Below are positions 16,583 to 26,348 of a DNA stretch of 64,000 nucleotides, one piece after another. The DNA comes from Paenibacillus glucanolyticus NBRC 15330 (GTDB lineage: Bacteria > Bacillota > Bacilli > Paenibacillales > Paenibacillaceae): the NCBI RefSeq assembly GCF_004000885.1, contig NZ_BIMC01000008.1, positions 1-64,000 of the forward strand, in the 5' to 3' direction. Position 1 is the stretch's first letter, and the number at the start of each line of letters is the position of its first letter. Position numbers and translations under genes: made by a program. The notes beneath the pieces are model-generated. The model ran no database searches and had not been told where the DNA came from. It saw nothing but the letters and a program-made list of their open reading frames with translations.

Positions 16583-18367
16583 CTACTGTTCACTCTCCCA
16601 TGCGTTGATATTGAGCGTAACAATGACGCCGTGTGGCAACGCGTTCTCTATTATTAATTCAGCATTGTTGTTGGTGTAGAGATTCAATCGCATCAATACA
16701 TTCAACAGCCCGATAGAATCGTTCCCGTTGTCGTTACGATCATAGTGATCGTAAGCGGCGGCGAGTTTGCTCCGAATCAAGGCAAGCTCCTCCTCATCGA
16801 TCGAGGAACCATTATTTTCGATCACAACGATTAAGCGGCTATCCTCGGATATACGGGAAGAAATCGATACGAGGCCGACCCCGGCATGGGTATTCATGCC
16901 GTGTTTGAAATAATTCTCTACAATCGGCTGCAGGATCATTTTCGGAACCGGAGCTGTTAGGCTCTCCGGATCAAGCTCCCATATCACTTCCAGTTGATCC
17001 CGGAACCGCTGCTTCTGCAGCTCAAGATAGAGCCGTACATGATTGATTTCATCCTGCAATGTTACTTTGGCTTCGCTGTTGCGCATGTTATAACGCATGA
17101 TGTTCGCCAGCGAAGAGAGCAGGGAATAAATTCGCGGTACATTATGCTGGAGTGCCAAGGTGCCGATGGATTGAAGCGAATTATAGAGAAAATGCGGATC
17201 AATCTGGGCCTGCAGTGCTTTCAGCTGATTGGTTTTATTGGCGATCTCCAGTCTGTATTCACGAAGGATCAGGTTGTTGATAGTATCCATCATGTTCCGG
17301 AAGCGGCGGGAGAGAACACCGATCTCATCCGGACTTGTCACATCGATATTCACGTCAAGCCGCCCTGTTTTTACTTGATTCATATAACTTGTGAGCTGCT
17401 TGATGGGCTTGGTAATTCGAATAGAAATCCATAACGTACCGAATATGACAATCAATAGCGCGAATATTGCAATAATCGCGTTGATGCTTGTTAATTCCGT
17501 TGAGTTCTTGTACAGGGTCTGGTGTGGAATCTGCTTCACCAGTGTCCAGGGGGCATAAGGCAGATCAAGCTTTTCATAAATGATCATCGCATCGTTGCCG
17601 TCATAATATCCCTTGTCCGCTTGAGCGATTACATTCATCAGCTCCGGATCGTTCAAATATTGGCCTCTTTGTGCCGGATCCGGACTATATATGATGCTGC
17701 CATTGTCATCAATCAAGTATAACTGTTCTTCTTCTTTAGCATACAGTTGATCGCAAATGGCCAAAATACTGTCAAGTTTCACATCAATGGCCATGAGGGC
17801 ATATTGGTCGGGTGACGGTACGTTGGTTATGGATCGATAGAAGGTGATGACCTCAAAATCCAGGATATCCGCGGGCCGCGGCGGAAACCCGTAACTGTGC
17901 ACCTGATGTACAGGCTCGATGGCGGTATTGCCCTGACCAAATTGCTCTATGGTGCGGTAAGGAGCCTGCCGAAATTCCCTGCGAGGCAGGTTGCTTGATA
18001 TTTGGGTGGACTGTCCCGTCAAATCGTTATGAAGATAAATCTGATGGACGTCCTGTGTGCCGGTTTGGATAGCCTGCAAGGTTGCGTACAGCTCGGCAAT
18101 TACCCGGTAATTATCGGGGTCTAGGGCAAGGTTGCGCAGAAAATGGGGATCGGAATATACAGAGAGCGATGCCCGGTCAATGCCGCGTAAATAGTTCATC
18201 AGGTTGGTAGCTCCTTGATAAATCAGCCGAACATTTTCATTCACTGTCTGTTCCTTCACTGATTCACGTGTATGCGTAAACGTGATGAAGAGCGACAGCA
18301 GGAGGGGAATGGTTGTGACTGCAAGCATGAACTGGATAAGACGGGTCTGGATGCTGCGATATTTCAT
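16583..18367 (-). CDS. YesM-type sensor histidine kinase
   Basis: Two membrane helices flank an extracellular sensing region of about 250 residues (likely Cache fold). Then come a HAMP domain (ITKPIKQLTSYMNQVKTGRLD), the His_kinase box with the phosphorylated His in QIDPHFLYNSL, and a HATPase domain (PMILQPIVENYFKHG). AGAGGTGAT precedes the ATG. It pairs with the regulator at 14965 and probably senses a sugar or its binding protein outside the cell. Confidence 0.95.
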   Translation of the reverse strand: MKYRSIQTRLIQFMLAVTTIPLLLSLFITFTHTRESVKEQTVNENVRLIYQGATNLMNYLRGIDRASLSVYSDPHFLRNLALDPDNYRVIAELYATLQAIQTGTQDVHQIYLHNDLTGQSTQISSNLPRREFRQAPYRTIEQFGQGNTAIEPVHQVHSYGFPPRPADILDFEVITFYRSITNVPSPDQYALMAIDVKLDSILAICDQLYAKEEEQLYLIDDNGSIIYSPDPAQRGQYLNDPELMNVIAQADKGYYDGNDAMIIYEKLDLPYAPWTLVKQIPHQTLYKNSTELTSINAIIAIFALLIVIFGTLWISIRITKPIKQLTSYMNQVKTGRLDVNIDVTSPDEIGVLSRRFRNMMDTINNLILREYRLEIANKTNQLKALQAQIDPHFLYNSLQSIGTLALQHNVPRIYSLLSSLANIMRYNMRNSEAKVTLQDEINHVRLYLELQKQRFRDQLEVIWELDPESLTAPVPKMILQPIVENYFKHGMNTHAGVGLVSISSRISEDSRLIVVIENNGSSIDEEELALIRSKLAAAYDHYDRNDNGNDSIGLLNVLMRLNLYTNNNAELIIENALPHGVIVTLNINAWESEQ

Positions 18368-18531
18368 GATGGATCACCTCTGGATTATCGAATATGATCG
18401 AATGGGCATAAGCGCGTATGGTCAATATTTTACACCTAACGGTTCATGATTCTCCGTGTTTATTGTTAACAGGTTACCGCATAATGGCTATACATCATAC
18501 AACAAACTTAACGAAAAGGGGAGATCAAGGG

Positions 18532-19413
18532 ATGAATCGAAAAAAATCTTCGGCGCTGCTTCAGCAGTTTCTTTTCGTGGGACCCTCCACTATTTTTTTC
18601 ATCCTGATCATGATCATTCCATTCCTGCTGGGGCTTTATTATTCCTTCACGAACTGGAATGGCGTGTCAAGCAAAATCGACTGGGTCGGCTTTGATAACT
18701 TTGTTACCATTTTTACCAATGATGATAAATTCCGTGATGCCTTCTGGTTCACTACCCGATTTACGGTGCTGGGTGTCATCCTTACGAATCTGCTCGGATT
18801 TTTACTTGCGTATTTCCTGACCAAACCGCTAAAGACACGGAATGTGCTGCGGACGATTTTCTTTATGCCTAACGTAATCGGCGGCTTGCTGCTTGGTTTC
18901 ATCTGGCAGTTTATTTTTGTAAAAGGGTTTGCCGCTATCGGTAATGCCACGAATCTTGGATTCTTCAACCTGCCATGGCTCGGAACAAAAGGAACTGCGT
19001 TCTGGGCAATTGTAATCGTTTTCGTATGGCAGACGGCGGGCTATCTGATGGTTATCTACATTTCCTCGCTCAACAACGTGCCCAAGGATATTCTGGAGGC
19101 TGCCGAGATTGATGGCGCAAGCAGAGGACAAGTGCTGCGATCGATCATTATACCACTGGTGATGCCAGCTGTTACCGTATGTTTGTTCCTGGCGATTTCC
19201 TGGTCATTCAAGATGTTTGACCTGAACCTTTCCCTAACGAAGGGCGGACCGTTTGGCTCTACGGAGTCGGTGGCCATGAATATTTACAACGAGGCATACA
19301 CGAATAACCGTCTCGGACTCGGAACGGCGAAGGCGGTCATCTTCTTCATCGTGGTTGCCATCATCACGAGTCTGCAGGTTCGATTCACCAAGAGCAAGGA
19401 GGTTGAGGCTTAA
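18532..19413 (+). CDS. Sugar ABC importer permease, MalF/UgpA type
   Basis: A 293-residue permease with six membrane segments and the EAA loop EAAEIDGASRGQVLRSIIIP that docks the ATPase. The ATG at 18532 has GGGGAG upstream; the frame extends 38 codons further without a binding site. It overlaps the next permease by one base (TAATG). No ATPase gene is present, so a shared MsmX-like ATPase elsewhere is expected. Confidence 0.95.
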   Translation: MNRKKSSALLQQFLFVGPSTIFFILIMIIPFLLGLYYSFTNWNGVSSKIDWVGFDNFVTIFTNDDKFRDAFWFTTRFTVLGVILTNLLGFLLAYFLTKPLKTRNVLRTIFFMPNVIGGLLLGFIWQFIFVKGFAAIGNATNLGFFNLPWLGTKGTAFWAIVIVFVWQTAGYLMVIYISSLNNVPKDILEAAEIDGASRGQVLRSIIIPLVMPAVTVCLFLAISWSFKMFDLNLSLTKGGPFGSTESVAMNIYNEAYTNNRLGLGTAKAVIFFIVVAIITSLQVRFTKSKEVEA

Positions 19414-20249
19414 TGGAGACTATGAAAAAATACCGGCTGAACACCTTGGCCACCGAGATCATTATGATCATCGTGGCACTGCTCTTCCTGGTCCCGTTCT
19501 ACTTCCTGTTTGTGAACTCCGTCAAAACCTTTGGCGAGTTGTTGACGGATTCCGCGGGTCTTCCGACCGCGTTTGAATGGAGTAACTATTCACGGGCATG
19601 GAACATTACTAACTTTCCGCTGGCCTTCTGGAACTCGCTGGTCGTTACGGTTGTAAGCAACCTGCTGCTGGCGATGTTAAGCGCGATGACTGCGTATCAA
19701 ATGGTGCGCCGCAACACGCGTTTTAATCAGCTCATGTTTGCCTTGTTTGTTGCAGCCATGGTTATTCCATTCCAGTCGATCATGATCCCGCTCGTGAAAG
19801 TGACGGCTACGCTCGGCATTAATAACAGCTTGTACGGCTTGATTATCTGTTACCTTGGATTCGGGGTCCCGCTGAGTGTCTTCCTGTTCCATGGATTTGT
19901 GAAGTCGATCCCCGTAGAGATTGAAGAAGCCGCAACGGTGGATGGAGCGAGCGGCTATGGGGTATTCTTCCGGGTTGTGTTTCCGTTGATGAAACCGATG
20001 TTTGTTACAGTCATCATTCTGAATACCTTGTGGATTTGGAATGACTACCTGCTTCCATCCCTGATTCTGCAGTCCGCGGAGCTCCGGACCATTCCGATTG
20101 CTACTTTCGCATTTTTTGGGCAATATACAAAGCAGTGGGATTTGGCGCTTCCGGCGCTTGTGCTGGGGATCATGCCGGTCATTATCTTCTTCCTGGCTAT
20201 GCAGAAATACATCATTGAGGGAATCACGCAGGGAGCGGTGAAGGGATAA
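19413..20249 (+). CDS. Sugar ABC importer permease, MalG type
   Basis: A 278-residue partner permease with six membrane segments, a conserved LPTAFEWSNY region after the first helix and the EAA loop EEAATVDGASGYGVFFRVVFP. Translation is coupled to the upstream permease. Confidence 0.95.
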   Translation: METMKKYRLNTLATEIIMIIVALLFLVPFYFLFVNSVKTFGELLTDSAGLPTAFEWSNYSRAWNITNFPLAFWNSLVVTVVSNLLLAMLSAMTAYQMVRRNTRFNQLMFALFVAAMVIPFQSIMIPLVKVTATLGINNSLYGLIICYLGFGVPLSVFLFHGFVKSIPVEIEEAATVDGASGYGVFFRVVFPLMKPMFVTVIILNTLWIWNDYLLPSLILQSAELRTIPIATFAFFGQYTKQWDLALPALVLGIMPVIIFFLAMQKYIIEGITQGAVKG

Positions 20250-20333
20250 GCGGGAGTCAATCGGTCAATTCCTTCCCCCTGATAGATCAATATAATACCT
20301 GATCTTACGAAAAAAGGTTGATTATACTGAAAA

Positions 20334-20347
20334 AGTAAACGCTATCA
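20334..20347 (+). promoter_or_regulatory. CcpA cre site before the solute-binding protein
   Basis: AGTAAACGCTATCA fits the cre consensus TGWNANCGNTNWCA except for the first base. It lies six bases after a possible -10 (TATACT, 20323-20328), a position expected for carbon catabolite repression. Confidence 0.55.
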
Positions 20348-20398
20348 TCAAGCGATGTAAACCAATTGATTAGAGAAGACAAAAGGGAGGATTCACCA

Positions 20399-21688
20399 AT
20401 GAAGAAATACAGTAAGCTGCTCCTGGTCATGGTTCTGGCTTTCTCCACGCTTCTTGCAGCGTGCGGAGGCAACAAAGAGGAGAATCAAGGCGCTGAAGGC
20501 GGAACTGAGGGTGGAACAAAAACGATTAAGATCTTCCAATTCAAAGTAGAAATAGCCGAGGCTCTGAACAAGCTGAAGGCCGAGTATGAGAAAGAGCATC
20601 CCGGCATCAAGCTGGACATTCAAACGGTTGGTGGCGGCTCCGACTATGGTGCAGCACTGAAGGCCAAATTCGCTTCTGGCGATGAGCCGGATATTTTCAA
20701 CGTAGGCGGATATCGCGATCTTGAGACTTGGTTCGAGAACGTGGAAGACTTGTCAGATCAGCCGTGGGTGAAAGACGTTGTTGACGTGGCTAAAGAGCCG
20801 ATGACCAAAGACGGCAAATTGTACGGTCAACCCATGACCATCGAGGGTTACGGGTTCATCTACAACAAAGATCTGTTTGAAAAAGCAGGAATCACCGAGC
20901 TTCCTAAGACCATTACCGAGCTTGAGGAAGCGGCTAAAAAACTGCAAGCGGCTGGCATTACTCCATTCGCCAATGGTTACCAGGAAACATGGATCTTGGC
21001 AAACCACTTGCTGAACATTCCGTTTGCGCATCAGCCAGATCCTAATGCTTTTGTTAAAGGATTGAATGAAGGTACGGAGAAGCTGGTAGGCAACGCGAAA
21101 TTTGACGAATGGATGCGTCTGTTCGACCTGACGATTCAATATGGGCAGAAGAACCCGTTGACAACGGACTACAATACAGAGATCACAACCTTTGCCAGTG
21201 GCGAAGCAGCGATGACGCAGAACGGGAACTGGACGCAAGTGCAAATCGACGGAATCAACCCGGATCTGAACATTGGCCTTCTGCCAATGCCAATCAACGA
21301 TAATGCGGAAGAGAACGATAAACTCCCAATCGGCGTGCCGAACAACTGGGTAGTGAACAATAAGTCCAAAGTGAAGGATGAAGCCAAAGAATTCTTGAAC
21401 TGGCTCGTGACTTCCGAGACAGGTAAACGTTACATTACGGAAGAATTTAAATTCATTCCGGCACTGACAAGCATTGAAGCGAACAGCGAGACGCTTGGCG
21501 ACCTGGGTAACGATGTGATGAAATACAGCCAAGAGAACAAAGCCCTCAGCTGGGAGTTCAATAAATTCCCGGATGGCGGCATGAATGAGTTTGGAAGCCA
21601 GATGCAGGGATACGTAGCTGGCAATGTGGACAAGAATCAATTGTTTGAAGGCATTCAGAAATCGTGGGAAAGCCTGAAAGCGAAGTAA
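20399..21688 (+). CDS. Sugar ABC importer solute-binding lipoprotein
   Basis: Type II lipoprotein signal ends in STLLAACGG (lipobox LAAC), followed by a Glu/Gly-rich linker and a family 1 extracellular solute-binding fold (KIFQFKVEIAEALNKLKAEYE; NGNWTQVQIDG; DKLPIGVPNNWVV). 429 residues from the ATG at 20399, with GGGAGG upstream. It is separated from the permeases by 149 bp containing its own cre site, giving the higher expression usual for binding proteins. The ligand is probably an oligosaccharide. Confidence 0.95.
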   Translation: MKKYSKLLLVMVLAFSTLLAACGGNKEENQGAEGGTEGGTKTIKIFQFKVEIAEALNKLKAEYEKEHPGIKLDIQTVGGGSDYGAALKAKFASGDEPDIFNVGGYRDLETWFENVEDLSDQPWVKDVVDVAKEPMTKDGKLYGQPMTIEGYGFIYNKDLFEKAGITELPKTITELEEAAKKLQAAGITPFANGYQETWILANHLLNIPFAHQPDPNAFVKGLNEGTEKLVGNAKFDEWMRLFDLTIQYGQKNPLTTDYNTEITTFASGEAAMTQNGNWTQVQIDGINPDLNIGLLPMPINDNAEENDKLPIGVPNNWVVNNKSKVKDEAKEFLNWLVTSETGKRYITEEFKFIPALTSIEANSETLGDLGNDVMKYSQENKALSWEFNKFPDGGMNEFGSQMQGYVAGNVDKNQLFEGIQKSWESLKAK

Positions 21689-21733
21689 TAATGACGATGA
21701 CCTTGTGTCATTGAGGGTTAAATCCATTGAAAA

Positions 21734-21769
21734 GGCGTTGCAGGGCTTAGCCCTGCAACGCCTTTTTTT
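21734..21769 (+). terminator. Terminator of the sugar importer operon
   Basis: GGCGTTGCAGGGC pairs with GCCCTGCAACGCC around TTA, followed by seven T. Confidence 0.9.
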
Positions 21770-22040
21770 GGTTTTTGGATGCGAAGAAAACTAAAATAAA
21801 CGCGTCAAGGACAAGATTGCACCAATAGCGGCATATGAGGGAATGAAAATTAGAGTAACAATGGGGCTATTCCTGAGCCCGGGGCTAGGTTATTGAGCAC
21901 AATGGCATGTGTAATCAAGTTTCATTCGAGCGAGCAGCATCTGATTAAGAATGAAGACCCTCGCATTGACTGACTGGCAGAGGATCATGCGTGCGCAGTA
22001 GTGGAAGTTAAAAAGCAGTCTACACTAACGGACTATCTGG
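21770..22040. other. Intergenic stretch without recognisable features
   Basis: I see no ORF with a ribosome binding site, no strong hairpin and no promoter here. It leads into the tandem repeat array. Confidence 0.5.
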
Positions 22041-22049
22041 TGGGTTAAT

Positions 22050-22334
22050 CCATCACCTTGGTTTGCTTCCACGCTACGGTGCTATCTAGCAGGGCTTATT
22101 CCATCACCTTGGTTTGCTTCCATGCTACGGTGCTATCTAGCCGGGCTTATTCCATCCCTTTGGTTTGTTTCCACGCTACGGTGCTATCTAGCAGGGCTTA
22201 TTCCATCACCTTGGTTTGCTTCCATGCTACGGTGCTATCTAGCCGGGCATATTCCATCACCTTGGTGTGCTTCCACACTACGGTGCTATCTAGCCGGGCA
22301 TATTCCATCCCTTTGGTTTGTTTCCACGCTAACG
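22050..22334. repeat. Tandem array of a 51-bp unit
   Basis: Five and a half contiguous copies of a 51-bp unit, each carrying GCTACGGTGCTATCTAGC and CCATCACCTTGGTTTGCTTC with a few substitutions. The variants alternate (AGGGCTTATT/CCGGGCTTATT; CACGCT/CATGCT). Because 51 is divisible by three, one frame (22058-22375) reads as a 17-residue repeat. It has no ribosome binding site and I do not regard it as coding. The last unit runs into the palindromic element at 22326, whose left end (GCTAACGGACCACCTAGC) resembles the repeat, so the array may be an amplified piece of it. Confidence 0.85.
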
Positions 22335-22530
22335 GACCACCTAGCCGTTATTTCACCCTTTTGGGCTTTTTTTAAGCTCTAACGGACTCAGTAGCTGTTA
22401 ATGTGTTGTTTTCCTCTTCAAACGCCGCTTTTTACCCGGAATAACGTCGCTTAGGTCCGCTAGAATTTCACGAGAGCCATTATTCACGAATTAACGTCTT
22501 CTTGGTCCGTTGCAGCTTACGTCTATCTAA
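22326..22530. repeat. Interspersed palindromic element, copy A
   Basis: Contains GCTAACGGACC, CTCTAACGGACTCAGTAG, AATAACGTCGCTTAGGTCCG and AATTAACGTCTTCTTGGTCCG in that order. The first two arms are inverted relative to the last two. The same order and similar spacing occur in copy B at 35529-35730. No ORF. Confidence 0.7.
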
Positions 22531-22615
22531 GAGCTTAACAGCCAATGAGCATGGCCAGATCAGGTAGGGTGGAAGCGCGGGGAGCTACCACCAACCAAGT
22601 CATCAAGTGGCATTG

Positions 22616-22831
22616 TTAATAATGATTTCGAATCAGTAAATAAATAATTAAACCAACAACGGGGAAGAACAGTAATCCGAGCACAACAAGGAGCGCAAAC
22701 TCCGGGCTGCGGCCTTTCCGCCGGGCATCGTTGTAACCCCATACGCAGATGACAATGTGAAGAACGAAGAATAATAACATTACCAGCATAGCTCCGATAC
22801 CGAATATGCCGACACCAGCAACACTGCTCAT
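22616..22831 (-). CDS. Small two-helix membrane protein
   Basis: A 71-residue protein with two hydrophobic helices separated by a polar hinge (CVWGYNDARRKGRSPE), an arrangement seen in phospholipase D N-terminal-like small membrane proteins. GGGAGG lies eight bases before the ATG, which supports it as a real gene. Function unknown. Confidence 0.75.
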   Translation of the reverse strand: MSSVAGVGIFGIGAMLVMLLFFVLHIVICVWGYNDARRKGRSPEFALLVVLGLLFFPVVGLIIYLLIRNHY

Positions 22832-23178
22832 ATGAATAACCTCCCAAAATTGAAAAAGTATGATCTACATACGAGTGTCAGGCAAAAGGGGTCGCATAAA
22901 ATTACCCGCGATTCGAAATCCTGCCTTTTGATGATGAGGGTATCTGTATTGTATAAGAAGGCGGGTTTTTCACAAACTTATATAATTAGGATATTTCCTG
23001 AACCTATATAATAGAAGAATTCTGCAATACATAGATCACAACGCAATAGCCAATACATGGTATGATAAAGGATGATGTTATTTTAGAGTAAGTAAAATTC
23101 CTGATCGTTTTGAAATTATGCAGCTATCGTATAAGATAGTAATAATATCTATAAAGCAGGAAAAGACGGGAGACAACG
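22832..23178. other. Intergenic region upstream of the SNF2 helicase
   Basis: AT-rich, with two TATAAT hexamers (22981-22986 and 23007-23012) but no matching -35 at good distance. I see no gene or stable hairpin. It probably carries the helicase promoter. Confidence 0.4.
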
Positions 23179-26100
23179 ATGAATCAACCGCTCTATGGCG
23201 TATGGTTAGGTGACGTATTCTTTTGTTTTTCCGGTGAGACTTCGGAGCCCAGAGTGGATGCATGGAGCCGCGTGGTCCGTACCTTTCACAGACCGGATGG
23301 AACCCGTCCCTTTGCTAACGCTTCCCTCCGGCTTGCCGAGCTCAGATATCCGTCCAAAGTCCTCGGATCGAAAAGCACGCGGCGTCCGGAACGGAAGACG
23401 CTTGGCGGACGGACAATGGAAGGGCTCGCACTCACACCGGGAGACGCATTTCAGATGCTTCTCTCACTGGACACCGAGTATTATCAGGCTCAGGGTCTGA
23501 CTATCGGTGAAGAGATGGAGTATTGGGTACAAGCCAGCAGGTTTGCATTGGAGCTGCTCCTGCAAGGGAAGTTTGCACCGGGTACAGCGGAGGTGCCTTC
23601 AGCAGGAAGGCGCCGGACAACGATGCAGAATATAAAAGCAGTATGGAAGCCGCAGTTGTCTGCGGAGGATACTTCGCGCTTTTTGTTGCTTGCGGCGAAT
23701 ATTCCGCCCATCGGGATTGGGACGCCAGCTGCTCTTGCCGGGAGCGATCCATCTACCCGGGAGGAAGCAGGGGCCATTGTGCTGTATTCCTTCCTGTGCG
23801 GAATCATCGACAGCCAGGCCAGAGTCGCTGTCCAGGATTCGGAGGATAAGCTGCGGACCTATCTGGCGAACTACCGGCGGGGACAATCTCCGCTGGCTGA
23901 GCTGTGGTGGAACGGTCTGCTGACGGTCAGCCGGGATATTCCCATTCAAGGCACGGCGGAGGAAGTCAGTGAACTGGAGGAAGCAGTAGAACGTGTTGGG
24001 GGAACGGTGTTCCCTTACCCTACAGGGGAGGGTCAGACTCCCGAGAACGGAACGTTCGCGCTTGGACTCCGGCTCGAGCCGCCGCTCGAAGACAGCCGGA
24101 AGGACTGGAAGGTTTCCTTCTGGGTACGCAGCCAGGAGGACGAAGGTTTATTAATGCCTGTTCGCAGCATCTGGGGGAACCCGGAGCCGGATCAAGTGAT
24201 CCGCGGCCGTATGTATACTTCGATTCAGCTCCAGCTGTTAATGAAGCTGGGAGAAGCCGCAGAGCTGGCGCCTGAGCTGGCCGAAGGCTTGTATGGACAC
24301 GCTCCGGATAGCGTAACACTTACGCTCGAGCGCTTGTCCACGTTTATGAAGGAGTCGGTTCCCAAGCTAACGGCAAGCGGTATCACGGTTCAAATGCCGT
24401 CTCGCTGGAGCCGGGAAGGCCGGCGCCGCGTCGGCTTATCTCTCAAAATGATGCCCGAGGCCAGGCTGCCTGGCGAAGCGCATCCCCTCCCTGTACTGGG
24501 CATGGAACATCTGGTCAGCTTTCAGATATCGGCGGCGATGGGAGGTCAATCCCTCACACGGGAAGAATTGAAGTCTCTTGCCGAACAGAATCTGCCTTAT
24601 GTGGAGTTTCGCGGTGAATGGGTCGAGGTCGATCTGAAGGAAATCCATCAGGTGTTACGCTTCATGAAACGCCATGAGAAGGGCGAGATGGAGCTTGCAG
24701 AATGGATGCATCTTAGCGCAGATATGGATGGGGAACGCCTGTGGAAGGGCTTGTTCATCGAGGAAGTGGAGACGACAGGACTGCTCTCATCCTTGTTGGA
24801 TGGAGATACGGTTCGCAAGCTGCCTTCCCGGCCGATTCCTTCCTCGCTGCACGGGGAATTAAGACCGTATCAGGAGCGGGGGTATCAGTGGCTTAGCGTG
24901 ATGCGCGATTTGGGATTCGGGGTTTGCCTCGCGGATGATATGGGACTTGGAAAAACGGTTCAGGTCATTACCTGCCTGCTTGAGCGTCTTCAAACCGAAT
25001 CCGCAGGCGGTCCGGTGCTGATCATATGTCCGACTTCGCTCTTGGGCAATTGGCAGCGGGAAATTCAGCGGTTCGCCCCCGGTCTCACCTTGCATGTGCA
25101 CCATGGCGTCCGCCGTCTGCGCGGGGAAGACTTCCTGAAGGAGGCAGCTGATCATGATGTCGTGCTGACCACGTATCATTTGGCGGGCCGGGACGGCAGT
25201 GATTTATCCGCAATCCAGTGGTCGAGTGTGGTGCTTGATGAAGCTCAATATATTAAGAATTATCGTACGAAGCAGGCACAGAGTGTCATGAAATTGTCTG
25301 CACCTCATCGCATAGCGATGACGGGAACGCCGGTGGAAAATCGGTTGGCCGAACTGTGGTCCATATTCCATTTTCTCAATCCGGGGTATTTGGGATCGTT
25401 TAACAACTTTCGTCAGCGCTATGCGCCGGGCGAGGGACAGCAGGAGAAATTCCGTGAGCTTCACAAACTCGTTTCTCCATTTATGCTGCGCAGACTGAAA
25501 AGTGATCCGGATATTCGCAAGGATCTGCCGGAGAAGCTCGAATTGAAATCATATTGTCCGCTGACCGAGGTTCAGGGTGCGATGTATCAAGCGGTCGTCG
25601 ATGACATGATGGGGCAGATCGAGAGCCGGACGGGCATGGCCCGCAAGGGGCTTGTGCTCTCATCCCTCACCAAGCTGAAGCAGATATGTGATCATCCGCA
25701 GCTGCTTCGACGGGATGAAGGCCGCGCGGTACGCGCAGAGTCCTCCGGCAAGATGGAACGCATGCTCGAGATTCTCGACAGCATATCAGATGTCGGCGAA
25801 TCGGCGCTGATTTTTACCCAGTATGTTGGTATGGGGGAGCTGCTGGTCAGCATGCTAGGTCGCAAATACGGGAAACGACCGTATTTTCTTCATGGAGGGG
25901 TACCCAAACGCGAACGGGATGAGATGGTCCGGGCATTTCAGGCAGGCGAAGGGCCGGAGTTTTTTGTTCTGTCGCTGAAGGCCGGCGGTGTCGGTTTGAA
26001 TTTGACCCGTGCGAATCATGTGCTCCACTATGATCGATGGTGGAACCCGGCGGTCGAGAATCAGGCAACGGACCGTGTATTCCGGATCGGTCAGCATCGC

Positions 26101-26280
26101 AATGTGCAGGTGCATAAGCTGATTTCTCAAGGAACGCTGGAGGAACGCATCGATGAACTGATTGAACAGAAGAAGGCATTGTCTGAACAGGTTGTCGGAT
26201 CAGGAGAAACGTGGCTGACGGAAATGTCAGACGGCGAGCTCCGCCAGCTTATTGAGCTGCAGGAGCAGGATTGGATGTAA
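23179..26280 (+). CDS. ywqA: SNF2-family helicase (YwqA-like)
   Basis: 1033 residues. An N-terminal region of about 500 residues, typical of bacterial SNF2 proteins, precedes the motor. Motor lobe 1 has LRPYQERGYQWL, Walker A at 586-593 (DDMGLGKT) and the DEAQ box at 687-690; lobe 2 has FFVLSLKAGGVGLNLT and DRVFRIGQHR. All ATPase motifs are intact. The next gene encodes a SWIM zinc-finger protein; the same pairing occurs in B. subtilis as ywqA and ywqB. The role is probably in DNA or RNA remodelling, not yet defined. Confidence 0.95.
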   Translation: MNQPLYGVWLGDVFFCFSGETSEPRVDAWSRVVRTFHRPDGTRPFANASLRLAELRYPSKVLGSKSTRRPERKTLGGRTMEGLALTPGDAFQMLLSLDTEYYQAQGLTIGEEMEYWVQASRFALELLLQGKFAPGTAEVPSAGRRRTTMQNIKAVWKPQLSAEDTSRFLLLAANIPPIGIGTPAALAGSDPSTREEAGAIVLYSFLCGIIDSQARVAVQDSEDKLRTYLANYRRGQSPLAELWWNGLLTVSRDIPIQGTAEEVSELEEAVERVGGTVFPYPTGEGQTPENGTFALGLRLEPPLEDSRKDWKVSFWVRSQEDEGLLMPVRSIWGNPEPDQVIRGRMYTSIQLQLLMKLGEAAELAPELAEGLYGHAPDSVTLTLERLSTFMKESVPKLTASGITVQMPSRWSREGRRRVGLSLKMMPEARLPGEAHPLPVLGMEHLVSFQISAAMGGQSLTREELKSLAEQNLPYVEFRGEWVEVDLKEIHQVLRFMKRHEKGEMELAEWMHLSADMDGERLWKGLFIEEVETTGLLSSLLDGDTVRKLPSRPIPSSLHGELRPYQERGYQWLSVMRDLGFGVCLADDMGLGKTVQVITCLLERLQTESAGGPVLIICPTSLLGNWQREIQRFAPGLTLHVHHGVRRLRGEDFLKEAADHDVVLTTYHLAGRDGSDLSAIQWSSVVLDEAQYIKNYRTKQAQSVMKLSAPHRIAMTGTPVENRLAELWSIFHFLNPGYLGSFNNFRQRYAPGEGQQEKFRELHKLVSPFMLRRLKSDPDIRKDLPEKLELKSYCPLTEVQGAMYQAVVDDMMGQIESRTGMARKGLVLSSLTKLKQICDHPQLLRRDEGRAVRAESSGKMERMLEILDSISDVGESALIFTQYVGMGELLVSMLGRKYGKRPYFLHGGVPKRERDEMVRAFQAGEGPEFFVLSLKAGGVGLNLTRANHVLHYDRWWNPAVENQATDRVFRIGQHRNVQVHKLISQGTLEERIDELIEQKKALSEQVVGSGETWLTEMSDGELRQLIELQEQDWM

Positions 26281-26348
26281 CCTGGATTAAATAGAGCGTA
26301 ATAATCAGCCTGTTGAAGTATAAGGATGGGCTGCAGGAGGTGTGGGCT

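Noticed and set aside
20753..21727. 324-codon minus-strand ORF opposite the solute-binding protein
   Set aside because: Antisense shadow of a clearly recognised lipoprotein gene; no binding site or family.
22050..22334. CRISPR array
   Set aside because: The units are contiguous and nearly identical, with no unique spacers and no cas genes nearby.
22058..22375. A 105-residue ORF with 17-residue repeats
   Set aside because: It exists only because 51 is divisible by three; no ribosome binding site, and it runs into a non-coding palindromic element.
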